Shown here in pieces: positions 7,587-16,035 of a DNA stretch of 64,000 bases. The notes below the pieces were generated by a model, which made no database searches, was not told where the DNA came from, and worked only from the letters and a program-made list of their open reading frames with translations. The DNA is from Sporosarcina sp. D27 (lineage in GTDB: Bacteria > Bacillota > Bacilli > Bacillales_A > Planococcaceae), in the NCBI RefSeq assembly GCF_000586555.1, contig NZ_AZUC01000014.1, positions 124,001-188,000 on the forward strand, given 5' to 3'. How positions within the stretch are numbered: position 1 is the stretch's first letter; every line of letters begins with the position of its first letter. A program made the translations under genes and the position numbers.

Positions 7587-8054
7587 ATGGATTATATTTT
7601 TAGTAAAATGTCACAAAAACAAGCAGAAAATATTGCTTCAAACTGGCTCTATGAAGGCAAATATTCTTTTTATGATATTGGGGCGGATGAGGAGGATTTA
7701 GCTGAATTTTTGAATCCTCTAGAACGTGGGGAGAAATATTTTTCAGTTAGATTAGACGACGAAGAAATTGGGTTTTTCTGTTTTGATAATGAAACTGGTT
7801 CTGTTGATATTGGGTTGGGAATGAAACCTGAACTAACGGGGAGGGGTTTTGGATTGGATTTTCTCAAATCCGGTCTAAACTATGCAATATCAAAGTATAA
7901 CCCAGAAAATATAACGTTGTCAGTAGCTACATTTAATGAAAGAGCCATAAAACTATACATAAAAGCAGGTTTCGAAACGACAGGAACCTTCATGCAAGAC
8001 ACAAATGGTAGTCGATTTGAGTTTATGAGGATGCGGTATGTCTGTGTAAAGTAA
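7587..8054 (+). CDS. GNAT family N-acetyltransferase
   Basis: A 155-residue acetyl-CoA-dependent acetyltransferase. The acetyl-CoA binding signature appears as GLGMKPELTGRGFGLDFLKSG (GRGFG pyrophosphate loop). It is followed by the usual ITLSVATFNERAIKLYIKAGF segment, in which a neighbour-residue motif and the KAGF turn mark the C-terminal half of the fold. GAGGAG lies just upstream of the ATG. The substrate (protein N-terminus, amino sugar or small amine) cannot be inferred. It stands alone, with a weak gap on both sides. Confidence 0.85.
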   Translation: MDYIFSKMSQKQAENIASNWLYEGKYSFYDIGADEEDLAEFLNPLERGEKYFSVRLDDEEIGFFCFDNETGSVDIGLGMKPELTGRGFGLDFLKSGLNYAISKYNPENITLSVATFNERAIKLYIKAGFETTGTFMQDTNGSRFEFMRMRYVCVK

Positions 8055-8193
8055 ACAGCTATAAGGATCTTACTTAGTCTCGCTCGTTTATAAAATTTAG
8101 GATCAGTGCATTTCTAGTAATAGTCCAAGGTTGTGAACTCTTTTACTGCTATTTTACATACAATTAGTTGGCAAGTTCTAAAGGGGGAGCAGT

Positions 8194-8385
8194 GTGAATA
8201 AAAGACGTCGAGCTTTATTATTTTTAACGATTAGTGTTTGGATTGCATATATTGTTTGTGCAATAATCTTTGGATTCAGTGTCTGGTTTGTTAAGGTCCT
8301 AAGTATAGCGTATATTACTCTTTTTGGAATACTACTATTCAATGTTTGGAAGTATGTAGAACTCAAAAATGGTTCACAGCAATAA
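8194..8385 (+). CDS. Small two-helix membrane protein of unknown function
   Basis: A 63-residue protein with a basic N-terminus (MNKRRR) and two hydrophobic helices (about residues 8-29 and 33-52). The start is GTG, with AAAGGGGG about 10 bp upstream. No family recognised. The good ribosome binding site and clear membrane pattern support it as real. Confidence 0.55.
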   Translation: MNKRRRALLFLTISVWIAYIVCAIIFGFSVWFVKVLSIAYITLFGILLFNVWKYVELKNGSQQ

Positions 8386-8684
8386 TTCGGAAAATGATTG
8401 CAGGTACGGAGGTGGCCCTACGCTTTCTACTAGACATTTGACGATGTGTACAAAATATAAAAATGTTCTAGCTAAATAAAACTGAAAATGATGAACCTTT
8501 AATAAAATAGAACGTCATAAAGTGTAAAGAGGTCACAATTCTACCGTATTATTGAAGTATGGAAATATAATTTTTCTAAACACCTAGGCAAAATAATAAT
8601 AATTGAAAACGGAACAGCTAAGGTAAATGTTACTAGGATATAGGGCAGACATCTAAATTCAAGTATTTATAAAGGAGGAAGGCT

Positions 8685-9323
8685 ATGCGTAAGTTTTTGA
8701 AAATTTTGTTTGTTGTGTTTGGGGTTATCACTTTAGGCATTGCACTACTTGTATTCACCTTTCTTCAAAGTATGAAGCCGGATAAGGATAAAGAAGAAGC
8801 AATAAAAAGCCAAGCTGAGCAATATTTAAAGGAAAATTTCAATGGGAATTATGAAGTCTATGATGCCTTGTACGACAATATGGGCAACTTCGGATTTGAA
8901 TATGCTGCAAAAGCGATAAGAGAGAACACTGACTTTTTAATTTATTATGATGATGAAACAGAGAAATTGGTGGATACGTACATTGCAAGTAAGTGGAGAA
9001 AGGAACTAGAGGGTGAAATACATCCTTTTCTTTCGGAAAATCTCGGAGAGAACATCGATGTCTACGCCTTCTTTAATGACAAGATTGGAAATGATTTAGG
9101 AATTGATCCTAATGGCTCTAGTAGTTATAAAGATTTCGATGTCGAGGCAACTATTCGTTTGACTTTACCCAGAAAAAAGAAAGCAGATGATGAGAGAGTT
9201 TTCAACGAATTTATATCATATTTGAAAACCAATGATAAATTGCTACACGGTAAAGTTGTGGTTGCCTATATTGCTGAGAATGGTGTGATTTTAGAGGACG
9301 ATGAATGGTGGGAAGATTTCTGA
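8685..9323 (+). CDS. Membrane-anchored extracytoplasmic protein of unknown function
   Basis: A 212-residue protein with one N-terminal membrane anchor (residues 5-28, FLKILFVVFGVITLGIALLV) and an acidic extracytoplasmic domain. The anchor is followed by a lysine/aspartate-rich linker (KPDKDKEEA). There is no lipobox. The C-terminus is strongly acidic (LEDDEWWEDF). AAAGGAGGA precedes the ATG. It resembles the many anchored accessory proteins of Bacillales, but no domain was recognised. It is followed by a NUDIX gene on the same strand with a 126-bp gap. Confidence 0.6.
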   Translation: MRKFLKILFVVFGVITLGIALLVFTFLQSMKPDKDKEEAIKSQAEQYLKENFNGNYEVYDALYDNMGNFGFEYAAKAIRENTDFLIYYDDETEKLVDTYIASKWRKELEGEIHPFLSENLGENIDVYAFFNDKIGNDLGIDPNGSSSYKDFDVEATIRLTLPRKKKADDERVFNEFISYLKTNDKLLHGKVVVAYIAENGVILEDDEWWEDF

Positions 9324-9449
9324 GAAAAAGGTAAAAATATTCTGCGAATTTTCGTCAATCTTGAATTAGTCTTGGACTTAGAAGGAGTATTATAAAACAC
9401 TAGATCCTAAAGTAAGATAGAAAAAAGAAATGTATTTCGGAGGATAACT

Positions 9450-10016
9450 ATGAACAAGTGGAAAACGATAAAATCAAAGTATTTACATGAAAGTCCATTC
9501 GGGAATATTAGAATAGATCGTTGTGAGCTTCCAAACGGTAAAGTGATTGATGATTATTGTGTTAATGAATATTCTGATTGGGTAAATGCGGTTGTCATTA
9601 CGGAAGAAAATCAGATTGTTCTGGTTGAACAATATCGTTATGGAGGGGATGATTTCTTCTTAGAAGTTCCTGCCGGGAAAAAAGAAGGGCACGAAACGCA
9701 TGAGGAAGGCTTAATTAGAGAGGTGAAAGAGGAGACAGGTTACACTTCTTTGAAAAACCCTATTTTCTTAGGTGAATTTATGGTGAATCCAGCAACACAA
9801 AACAATAAAGTTAGGACCTTTCTGATCCTTGATGCATTTAGCGCATATGAGCAAGATTTAGATGATACTGAAGAAATAAAGGTTAGATTATGCGACTTTA
9901 ATAATTTTGAAAATGAACTAGTGGCAAACAAAATTAATACACAGTTATTTACGGCAACAGCTTTTTTTATGGCTAAGAACTATATTCTTAAAAACGAACC
10001 TGGAAGATTAAGCTAA
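9450..10016 (+). CDS. NUDIX hydrolase, ADP-ribose pyrophosphatase-like
   Basis: A 188-residue enzyme expected to cleave a nucleoside diphosphate linked to another group. The Nudix box is complete at residues 76-98 (G-x5-E-x7-REVKEETGY), giving the Mg-binding glutamates. Upstream, VVITEENQIVLVEQYRYGGD and LEVPAGK are typical of the ADP-ribose pyrophosphatase subgroup, where the box is preceded by an E-x-PAGK segment. CGGAGGA precedes the ATG. A hairpin terminator follows at 10027-10054. Substrate is inferred from the subgroup. Confidence 0.88.
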   Translation: MNKWKTIKSKYLHESPFGNIRIDRCELPNGKVIDDYCVNEYSDWVNAVVITEENQIVLVEQYRYGGDDFFLEVPAGKKEGHETHEEGLIREVKEETGYTSLKNPIFLGEFMVNPATQNNKVRTFLILDAFSAYEQDLDDTEEIKVRLCDFNNFENELVANKINTQLFTATAFFMAKNYILKNEPGRLS

Positions 10017-10026
10017 ACGGCCAGCC

Positions 10027-10054
10027 AAGTTCTACAAAATTTATTTGTAGAGCT
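10027..10054 (+). terminator. Hairpin terminator after the NUDIX gene
   Basis: AAGTTCTACAAA and TTTGTAGAGCTT pair with one mismatch, and a T-rich tract follows. It lies 10 bp after the stop codon. Confidence 0.6.
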
Positions 10055-10090
10055 TATTTCTTATTACTTTTTTCTGAAAGGAGGACGTAG

Positions 10091-10789
10091 ATGAGACAAA
10101 TAATTGCTCTTGGTGGTGGCGGGTTTTCAATGGAACCAGATAACCCTTTGTTAGATTTGTATATATTAAAACAAGCAAAGAGAGCAAATCCGCATATTTG
10201 CTTCATCCCTACTGCAAGTGGAGATTCCGATAATTATATTTCAAGATATTATGACTTTTTCAATCAACAAGAGTGTCAACCATCTCATTTATCTTTATTT
10301 GAACCTCCGACAAGGGATTTTGAGAGCTTTATTTTAGAGAAAGACATTGTTTATGTTGGTGGAGGGAATACTAAAAATCTATTAGCTTTGTGGAAAGAAT
10401 GGGACTTAGACGAGATTTTAAGAAAAGCGTGGAATCAGGGAGTTATTTTAACTGGATTAAGTGCGGGTTCCATTTGCTGGTTTGAAGAAGGGGTTACTGA
10501 TTCGTATGGGGATGGACTTGAACCAATCCAGTGTTTGGGTTTTTTAAATGGGAGTAATTGTCCCCATTACGATGGGGAAATAGAAAGAAGACCTGCATAT
10601 CACGAACTTATTGAATCAAATAAAATACAATCAGGGTTTGCGGCAGATGATGGAGTTGCCATTCATTATAAGGACCAAGAAATTAGTAAAATAGTTAGCT
10701 CCAGGACAAATGCTAAAGCATATCGTGTTTCTTTTGAAAATTCAGTTATAGAGACGGAACTTCAAACAGAATTTTTAGGTTCTTACTGA
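10091..10789 (+). CDS. Peptidase E-like S51 family protein (type 1 glutamine amidotransferase fold)
   Basis: A 232-residue cytosolic serine peptidase of the S51 family, which includes aspartyl dipeptidase and cyanophycinase relatives. The nucleophile is Ser124 in the elbow TGLSAGSICW. The upstream GGGN turn (YVGGGNTKNLLALW) and the N-terminal IIALGGGGFSME strand also match. It resembles B. subtilis YgaJ. AAGGAGG lies just upstream of the ATG. Family members cut dipeptides with N-terminal aspartate; whether this one does is inference. Confidence 0.85.
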   Translation: MRQIIALGGGGFSMEPDNPLLDLYILKQAKRANPHICFIPTASGDSDNYISRYYDFFNQQECQPSHLSLFEPPTRDFESFILEKDIVYVGGGNTKNLLALWKEWDLDEILRKAWNQGVILTGLSAGSICWFEEGVTDSYGDGLEPIQCLGFLNGSNCPHYDGEIERRPAYHELIESNKIQSGFAADDGVAIHYKDQEISKIVSSRTNAKAYRVSFENSVIETELQTEFLGSY

Positions 10790-10839
10790 ACGAATGTTTG
10801 TGGGATAAGATCTTAAATTAGTTAAAGGTGTATTGTATG

Positions 10840-10861
10840 CTCAACATTCATGAATGTTGAG
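10840..10861. repeat. Perfect 22-bp palindrome
   Basis: CTCAACATTCA followed by its exact reverse complement TGAATGTTGAG, with no loop. It lies 78 bp before the DUF2441-like gene. It could be an operator for a dimeric regulator or a remnant of palindromic repeat family A, some copies of which carry CATGAATG. Confidence 0.6.
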
Positions 10862-10938
10862 ATTTCAGGTACCACAATAGCGATCCTTCCCGCGTTAAAA
10901 TCATTCCCGATTTTCAAATCTTCTAGGGAGGCAGAAAA

Positions 10939-11724
10939 ATGGACGAGAAGACTAAGAAAGCATATTTAGAAATGATTGAAGAGGGAGCTAAGCACGATGA
11001 TGGTGCGGATTTAATAAAGAGAACAGAAATAAAAGCTGACCAGTTTAAATGGCTTGTTATGCAGGCGAAGAAGGTCGAAAGCTTACAGAATGAAAACGAA
11101 CAGCTCAAAAAGAAGATTAAGTATAATCTTGAACAAGAAGAGTTCTTTGCTTATCACATTGTTACTAATCAAAGAATGAGTCTTGGACAGAAACTTTGTT
11201 TTGGCGAGCAACAAAAAAACACCTTATATCGCTTCTTCTTTGAAAAGGAACGATTATCGTCTACCGGTGAAGACTTTATGCAGATTTTGTACGAACATTA
11301 TACAGATAATGGATTAAACTTAGATAAAGATAATGCAAAAGTAGTTGTTGATTATGCAAATCAAACGATTAGAGCTATTAGGGAAGTGATAACAGAAATG
11401 GTCAGACTGCAGGAATTTCCTAAGTATCCATCAAGGTTATCTTGCCTATACGCAGCAAAAAGCTACGAAGAAGCACTCAAATGGAAAGAATTATTTGTTT
11501 CGTACAATCGCAACGTCTTGCAGATTGTTAAACTAAAAGTTGTTGGGAATTATTTCGAGGGTGACGGAGAACTTTTACCAAAAACAGATGGTGTTGCGTT
11601 TGCTAGAAAAGTTGAACAAGCAAGATCGTATTGGAATGGCAATGTGAAAAACGATCTCCCTGAGCTTCTAATTAACGGAGAAATCGAGGTTGCGGAAATC
11701 ATTGATGAGTTTCTAATGCTATAA
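10939..11724 (+). CDS. Coiled-coil protein with DUF2441-like C-terminal domain
   Basis: A 261-residue protein. Residues 1-60 are charged and helical, with a short coiled coil ([19 protein letters not shown]). The rest resembles DUF2441: [20 protein letters not shown] at the start of the domain, [20 protein letters not shown] in the middle and [19 protein letters not shown] at the end. The role of DUF2441 is not established. GGGAGG precedes the ATG. A degenerate copy of its last third lies 3 kb downstream at 14650-14841, so the gene was duplicated. Family call is from memory of the pattern and moderately sure. Confidence 0.65.
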   Translation: MDEKTKKAYLEMIEEGAKHDDGADLIKRTEIKADQFKWLVMQAKKVESLQNENEQLKKKIKYNLEQEEFFAYHIVTNQRMSLGQKLCFGEQQKNTLYRFFFEKERLSSTGEDFMQILYEHYTDNGLNLDKDNAKVVVDYANQTIRAIREVITEMVRLQEFPKYPSRLSCLYAAKSYEEALKWKELFVSYNRNVLQIVKLKVVGNYFEGDGELLPKTDGVAFARKVEQARSYWNGNVKNDLPELLINGEIEVAEIIDEFLML

Positions 11725-12464
11725 AAAATTATTTTTGCGGTCAACAAGCACTGGAATATGGTACGCAGTTTGTAAAATATCACAGAATGTACCTGTGTGA
11801 GAGACAACTATGGAAGATTAAGCTGTATTTGAAATAGTATAAGAAGATTGTAAGTTACTAGTATGCAAATACCTATACAGTCCAGATCTGAAAAGCATTA
11901 AAACAGGTCTGGATTTTTTTGATAAAAAATACCGTCAGTGACTGGTATAAATCTCTGGATATTTATCGAGTATTGCGACAACTTTTATTTGTAAATGAGC
12001 TATGGATATAGATGAAAAGAGATTCCAGTGCAATAAAATAAAAATGCAACACATGAGGAATTAGACTGGTTACAGAAAACAACTCTGCCTACTTAGAAGA
12101 AAACAACATGAATTTTCTTTTGAGGAGCTTACTGCAGTTCGTTTGTTCCAAAGAATCCAAGGGAGCTAATGAGATGCTAAAGGAAATCGAAAAGATCATG
12201 AAGTATTGGAGATGGATCTGTAATATGAAAACAGATTCCGTTTTGTACCTTGGAAAAACCACAGATTGTGCAAGGCATAACTTGGACATCATTCTGATTT
12301 GAATCTAAGTAGTTTTCTACAATGGCGATGCTCCCTGTATAAGTGGGCTAAACTGTATTAAAAATAAAATTGTCATGAAATTGTAAGCTATTCCATAAGC
12401 TAGATAGATCGAGTTGTCACAAACAAGAGAGTAACTTACATCTACAAAAACAAGGAGAGGTGCT
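11725..12464. other. 740-bp region without a confident gene
   Basis: Apart from the terminator at 11881-11920 nothing is firm. A frame at 12108-12302 (64 codons, charged and cysteine-containing) extends upstream without a start codon and has no ribosome binding site. It may be a gene remnant. The last 100 bp are the leader of the SLH gene. Confidence 0.45.
11881..11920 (+). terminator. Rho-independent terminator
   Basis: TCCAGATCTG and CAGGTCTGGA pair across a 16-nt loop and are followed by TTTTTTT. It lies about 155 bp downstream of the DUF2441-like gene. Confidence 0.7.
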
Positions 12465-13550
12465 ATGAAAAGAATTCTATCACTTATAGCTGTTTTGGGA
12501 ATTGCATGTATAATAGCTGTACAACCAACAGTAGCCGAAGCGGCAACTAGTTTTCCTGATGTTCCAGAAAACAATCGATTCCATGATGAAATTCAGTACT
12601 TAGTCAATAAAGAGATCATAAGCGGCTATTCCAATGGGAAGTTTCAACCAAAGCGTAATGTCACTCGAGGAGAAGCGGCGATAATGATCGGCCGTATGCT
12701 TGGCTATGATGGAAGACCAACTGCCACGCGTTTTACAGATGTTACTGCACAAAACGGAGCAAGTGGATATATTTCTGAAGCTGCAGTCTATGGAATTATT
12801 TCTGGTTATCCAGATCGCACATTCCGTCCGAATGAATACATCACACGAGGCGATATGGCGATATTTTTAGCACGTGCATTTGATATAGAAACAGGTTCGA
12901 TTCGGGAGTTCAAGGATGTCCGTGAACAGATGAAAGCATATTCTTCTATACGAAATATAGCCGGGGATTTCATTACAACAGGTTATTCAGACGGCACATT
13001 CCGTCCGGCTAGCAAAGTGACTCGGGAACAGTTTTCTGCATTTCTAGCACGGGGTCTTAGCCCTGAATACAAACAACGAACGGTCAAAAAAGATGGCTAT
13101 TCTCGAGATATGACGAAGAAATATGTATTCAGCTCTCCAAATGGGGATATCCGTATGGAGTACAAAAAAACGATGGGGCAATTTGGTGAACTTCACTATG
13201 CTGGTTTCTTCTGGGTGATTCAAGGTCCAAAATCTGGAGATATTTGGTACATCCAGCAAGAAGAAACAGATGAGATGCTGATTGAATCTTATCCGTTCTC
13301 TAACTATGAAATAGCGCTGAAGTATCCTGTGAAGGTAGGGACTTCTTGGAGTGGTTATGGCCTATCTGAAACTGATGCTTTAAAAATTACAGGAGTTAAT
13401 AAAACGATAAAAACACCATATAAAACATTCACAAATGTTGTAGAAGTGAACGAAAAAGGATATAAGCATTACTATGTCAAAGGCGTAGGTCATGTGAAGA
13501 CGGTTGACCCTACCGGAAAACTGGTAAGTGAATTGAAGTCAATTCGATAA
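12465..13550 (+). CDS. Secreted S-layer homology (SLH) domain protein
   Basis: A 361-residue exported cell-wall protein. A signal peptide (MKRILSLIAVLGIACIIAV, cleaved near AEA) is followed by three SLH modules at about residues 30-80, 90-140 and 150-200. Each has the FxDV...GYxDGxFxPxxxVTR pattern (for example SGYPDRTFRPNEYITRG). SLH domains bind pyruvylated secondary wall polymer. The C-terminal 150 residues are a beta-rich domain of unknown role with repeated tyrosines and glycines. AAGGAGAGG precedes the ATG. A terminator follows directly. The wall-anchoring function is well supported; the C-terminal activity is unknown. Confidence 0.9.
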   Translation: MKRILSLIAVLGIACIIAVQPTVAEAATSFPDVPENNRFHDEIQYLVNKEIISGYSNGKFQPKRNVTRGEAAIMIGRMLGYDGRPTATRFTDVTAQNGASGYISEAAVYGIISGYPDRTFRPNEYITRGDMAIFLARAFDIETGSIREFKDVREQMKAYSSIRNIAGDFITTGYSDGTFRPASKVTREQFSAFLARGLSPEYKQRTVKKDGYSRDMTKKYVFSSPNGDIRMEYKKTMGQFGELHYAGFFWVIQGPKSGDIWYIQQEETDEMLIESYPFSNYEIALKYPVKVGTSWSGYGLSETDALKITGVNKTIKTPYKTFTNVVEVNEKGYKHYYVKGVGHVKTVDPTGKLVSELKSIR

Positions 13551-13562
13551 AAGAACGTCTAA

Positions 13563-13588
13563 ACGTCGGTGATAAGCCGACGTTTTTT
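13563..13588 (+). terminator. Terminator of the SLH gene
   Basis: AACGTCGG and CCGACGTT pair around TGATAAG, followed by TTTTT. It lies 13 bp after the stop codon. Confidence 0.85.
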
Positions 13589-13723
13589 TATGGGATGAGA
13601 TGGAATTTTTTATTGAAAAGTTCATCAAACTGCAATAGACCTACCCCTTTTGTATAATGGATACCAGAGGTGATGATATGTATAGCAGTAAAAAAGAAAT
13701 GGAAATCAGTGAGGGTCAGACTG

Positions 13724-14041
13724 ATGGCGTTCGGAACTAATCGTACAGAAGTGAGAGCTTGGAAAGAGGCGGTCCGTGCCGGAGAGATTGCATTTCTCAC
13801 ACATTATTGGCTAGATGACCGTTTTCCTGGGTGTAAGACAGTGACAAAGGTAGGCTGTGCGAATGTTAATCGCCTGATACAGTGGGGACAAACATACGGG
13901 TTAAAGCCTGAGTGGATTGACTACAAAAAAGACTATCCCCATTTCGATTTGTTTGGCAAAATCGAAGTTGACGCTTTGATGGATGCAGGGTTTGAAGACC
14001 GTGTGGAACGTTTTAATCTGATGAAAAAGTATGAGGGATAA
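13724..14041 (+). CDS. yneQ: YneQ-like conserved protein
   Basis: A 105-residue conserved Bacillales protein of unknown function that matches remembered B. subtilis YneQ (MAFG start, WKEAVRAGEIAFLTHYWLDD, then FPGCKTVTKVGCANV). The ATG at 13724 is preferred because the family begins MAFG and GAGGG lies about 10 bp upstream. The frame also extends to a GTG at 13670. In the other frame a 20-codon leader (MYSSKKEMEISEG...) starts at 13678 behind AGAGGTGAT and ends just after the yneQ start, so translational coupling is possible. No role can be given. Confidence 0.8.
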   Translation: MAFGTNRTEVRAWKEAVRAGEIAFLTHYWLDDRFPGCKTVTKVGCANVNRLIQWGQTYGLKPEWIDYKKDYPHFDLFGKIEVDALMDAGFEDRVERFNLMKKYEG

Positions 14042-14250
14042 TAAGTGAAAGGTACCTGAATAGGGTGGTCAAGGCTTTTAAAAATCATAATCGAATCCTT
14101 CAATAGTAAGCTGTAATTCAAATTGCATACGACATATAATTTGGACAAACTTGCACCTTCGCCAGACTGTTCCTGGTTTATATTTCCTATTTACAAGATA
14201 GCTAACTCTCAATTATACTTAGCTAAATTGTTAAGTATAAGGAGATTAGT

Positions 14251-14598
14251 ATGAAAACATCAGTACCTTGTCCGAATTGCCAAAAAGCCATTACCCTCGA
14301 GGATTTTGAGGATTTTTCGTCACCTTTAACTATGAAGTGTCCGTACTGCCAAGCCAAATTAAAAGAAACAAAAGTAACCCCATTTCTAATAGTGGGTGTA
14401 ATTGCAATCATTCCGTTATTTATTTTCTTAACGGAACTAGTTATCTCCTTACTGTCTAGTGTTGTACCGATTATTGAAAAAATGCCTACAGCTGTCGTAT
14501 TCCTTGGTCTGCTGTATCCAATATATGCTCTTTATGAGCGCGCGAATGGACTACTTATGTTTAATAAAGGGAATTTACAATTGAAAAGAAGGCAATGA
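14251..14598 (+). CDS. Small zinc-ribbon membrane protein
   Basis: A 115-residue protein. An N-terminal zinc ribbon has two CxxC pairs, CPNC (residues 7-10) and CPYC (about 31-34). Two membrane helices follow (about residues 47-70 and 80-98) and a basic tail ends the protein. The first pair resembles the start of MJ0042-type and related ribbons. AAGGAG lies 7 bp before the ATG and a terminator follows closely. Function unknown; possibly a membrane-tethered regulatory or redox-sensing protein, which is speculation. Confidence 0.65.
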   Translation: MKTSVPCPNCQKAITLEDFEDFSSPLTMKCPYCQAKLKETKVTPFLIVGVIAIIPLFIFLTELVISLLSSVVPIIEKMPTAVVFLGLLYPIYALYERANGLLMFNKGNLQLKRRQ

Positions 14599-14601
14599 TG
14601 A

Positions 14602-14624
14602 GCGTGGAGATCCCACGCTTTTAT
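14602..14624 (+). terminator. Terminator of the zinc-ribbon gene
   Basis: GCGTGG and CCACGC pair around AGATC, then TTTTAT. It starts just after the stop codon. Confidence 0.65.
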
Positions 14625-14649
14625 AATTAGTTCAGGTGTCTGAATTTTG

Positions 14650-14841
14650 AAATATAATGTTCTTGGAGCTAAAAGATAGACGGGTTGTTGGGAAATATTT
14701 CGTGGGGACGGAGAGCTTTTACCGAAACCAGATGGCGTTGCTTTTGTTCAAAAAATTGAACAAGGAAAAGCGTATTGGAATGGCAATGTGAAAAGTGAGC
14801 TCCCTGAGATGCTGATTAACTGTGAAATAAAGGTAGTTTAG
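14650..14841 (+). pseudogene. Decayed 3' fragment of the DUF2441-like gene
   Basis: From about 14694 this stretch reads [20 protein letters not shown] and then YWNGNVKSELPEMLINCEI. That is nearly the same as the C-terminal part of the gene at 10939-11724. Upstream of it VVGKYF is in another frame (a 2-base deletion), and a further deletion removes the segment between the VLG-like start and VVG. It ends with a premature TAG after KVV. There is no start codon or ribosome binding site, so this is a remnant of a duplicated copy. Confidence 0.85.
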
Positions 14842-14878
14842 ACTATTAATTAATTTCCATTGTTTTAAAGAATGAAGA

Positions 14879-14916
14879 TCCCGAAATACATTATGAATGT
14901 TCGGTGCGCAGACATT
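14879..14916. repeat. Half copy of palindromic repeat family A
   Basis: ATGAATGTTCGGTGCGCAGAC matches the right-arm core of family A; no clear left arm is present. It lies just after the DUF2441 remnant. Confidence 0.4.
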
Positions 14917-15021
14917 TAAATTAAGACACCACTCAGAATTGTTTCCAAGTTGTACGCTGGATGCTCTTTCAAATAATGCATGGTCAGGTTGCATATACTT
15001 AGTGTGAATACTACAGGGGAT

Positions 15022-15297
15022 GTGGTCACAGTTATTGAAAGGGCTTTACTTTTCATCATTTTGTTAAGGGTGATTTCGGGGAGTATAGAAATATCAGCTG
15101 CTGCATTAATGTACAAGTTTAATGATTTGGAGAAGGCTTTCTACATTAACAGCATGCTTGCTTTAGTGGGCCCAGTTATATTGGTTGTCACAACAGGGAT
15201 TGCACTGAGTGGGCTCACTGAAAAAATCTCTTTAACGAGGATGGTCTGTTTGTTTGCTGGAGTTTTACTAATCCTATATAGTTTGAAGGCCAAGTGA
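15022..15297 (+). CDS. yqhV: YqhV family (DUF2619) small membrane protein
   Basis: A membrane protein of about 90 residues with three helices that matches B. subtilis YqhV: RVISGSIEISAAALMYKF, then LEKAFYINSMLALVGPVILV. Function unknown; yqhV of B. subtilis lies beside the spoIIIA sporulation cluster, but that cluster is not here. The start is uncertain. The frame is open from an ATG at 14980 without a ribosome binding site; GTG at 15022 follows AGGGGAT very closely; another GTG is at 15004. A palindromic repeat follows the stop. Confidence 0.7.
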   Translation: MVTVIERALLFIILLRVISGSIEISAAALMYKFNDLEKAFYINSMLALVGPVILVVTTGIALSGLTEKISLTRMVCLFAGVLLILYSLKAK

Positions 15298-15317
15298 GAA
15301 CTTTTACGGGAAATAAT

Positions 15318-15385
15318 TAAAAGGTAGCTGTGCCGGAAACAATCATGAATGATTAACAAATATGAAAGTTAGGTGCACAGCATAC
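15318..15385. repeat. Imperfect palindromic repeat, family A copy 5
   Basis: The left arm AAAAGGTAGCTGTGCC and the right arm GGTGCACAGCATACCTTA are inverted. The loop contains CATGAATGATT. It sits between convergent genes. Confidence 0.6.
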
Positions 15386-15416
15386 CTTATTAACTATTTT
15401 TGACTGTATGTACAAG

Positions 15417-15713
15417 TTACTTTTTCAAGCGCTGAATTTCATCCGCCACTACAAATGCCAGGTCGTCATTTCCGAACATTTGGAGAACATCCAACATCGT
15501 TTCATTGTCGATATGAAGTTCGTCAAATCCATCATCACTTTCGATGACTTCCTCTAATAGTACATTTAACGGTTGGGCGGGGTATGCTTTTTGATAGAGA
15601 GTTTGTGAGTCAAGGTCATGATTAGCACACCATTGTACAAATAGGCGAACCATAAGAGTTTCATCTTCTTTATACTTCTGAATGACTTGTTCATCAATAT
15701 TTTTAAATTCCAT
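15417..15713 (-). CDS. Conserved small acidic protein of Bacillales
   Basis: A 98-residue acidic cytosolic protein. It resembles a set of short conserved Bacillus proteins that begin MEFKN and end with a FGNDDLAFVVADEIQR-type segment. No function is known to me. GGAGG lies 9 bp before the ATG. It is convergent with yqhV and divergent from tldD, so it is probably transcribed alone. Confidence 0.65.
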   Translation of the reverse strand: MEFKNIDEQVIQKYKEDETLMVRLFVQWCANHDLDSQTLYQKAYPAQPLNVLLEEVIESDDGFDELHIDNETMLDVLQMFGNDDLAFVVADEIQRLKK

Positions 15714-16035
15714 CGTCTAATCCTCCAAAGTGAAGTTATGATTCTAAGTATAAACGATAAGTTGAATATCTAAAAAGAATGTCATTCCCGTCTACATATT
15801 ATTAGATTAACTGCGTGATTCAACTTTCATGAATAATGAAACAATCTCGAGAATATAATGGAAGGCTGTCTAAATAGAGACGGCCAATTTCGCGTGGAGT
15901 ATGTGTACTTTGCCGATTTATACGATGGGAATTCAGTATGTACTAGTAGTGACTGGAAATTAAACTGAATAGTTGACTAAATCAATGTATTCTAACAAAA
16001 TATAGGTTATAATCCAAATGGAGGGGGAATGGGAA
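15714..16035. other. Divergent promoter region before tldD
   Basis: It contains a weak hairpin around 15866-15888 (GGCTGTCT/AGACGGCC) and a TATAAT at 16008-16013 that is likely the tldD -10 box. The stretch from this -10 box to the tldD start is repeated in degenerate form at about 47085. No gene seen. Confidence 0.5.

Noticed and set aside
8525..8640. Short frame (YRIIEVWKYNFSKHLGK) before the anchored protein gene
   Set aside because: Lacks start codon and ribosome binding site; may be a gene remnant.
12108..12302. 64-codon open frame with charged and cysteine-rich sequence
   Set aside because: No ribosome binding site, no start codon for the longer upstream frame and no family pattern; kept only as a possible remnant.
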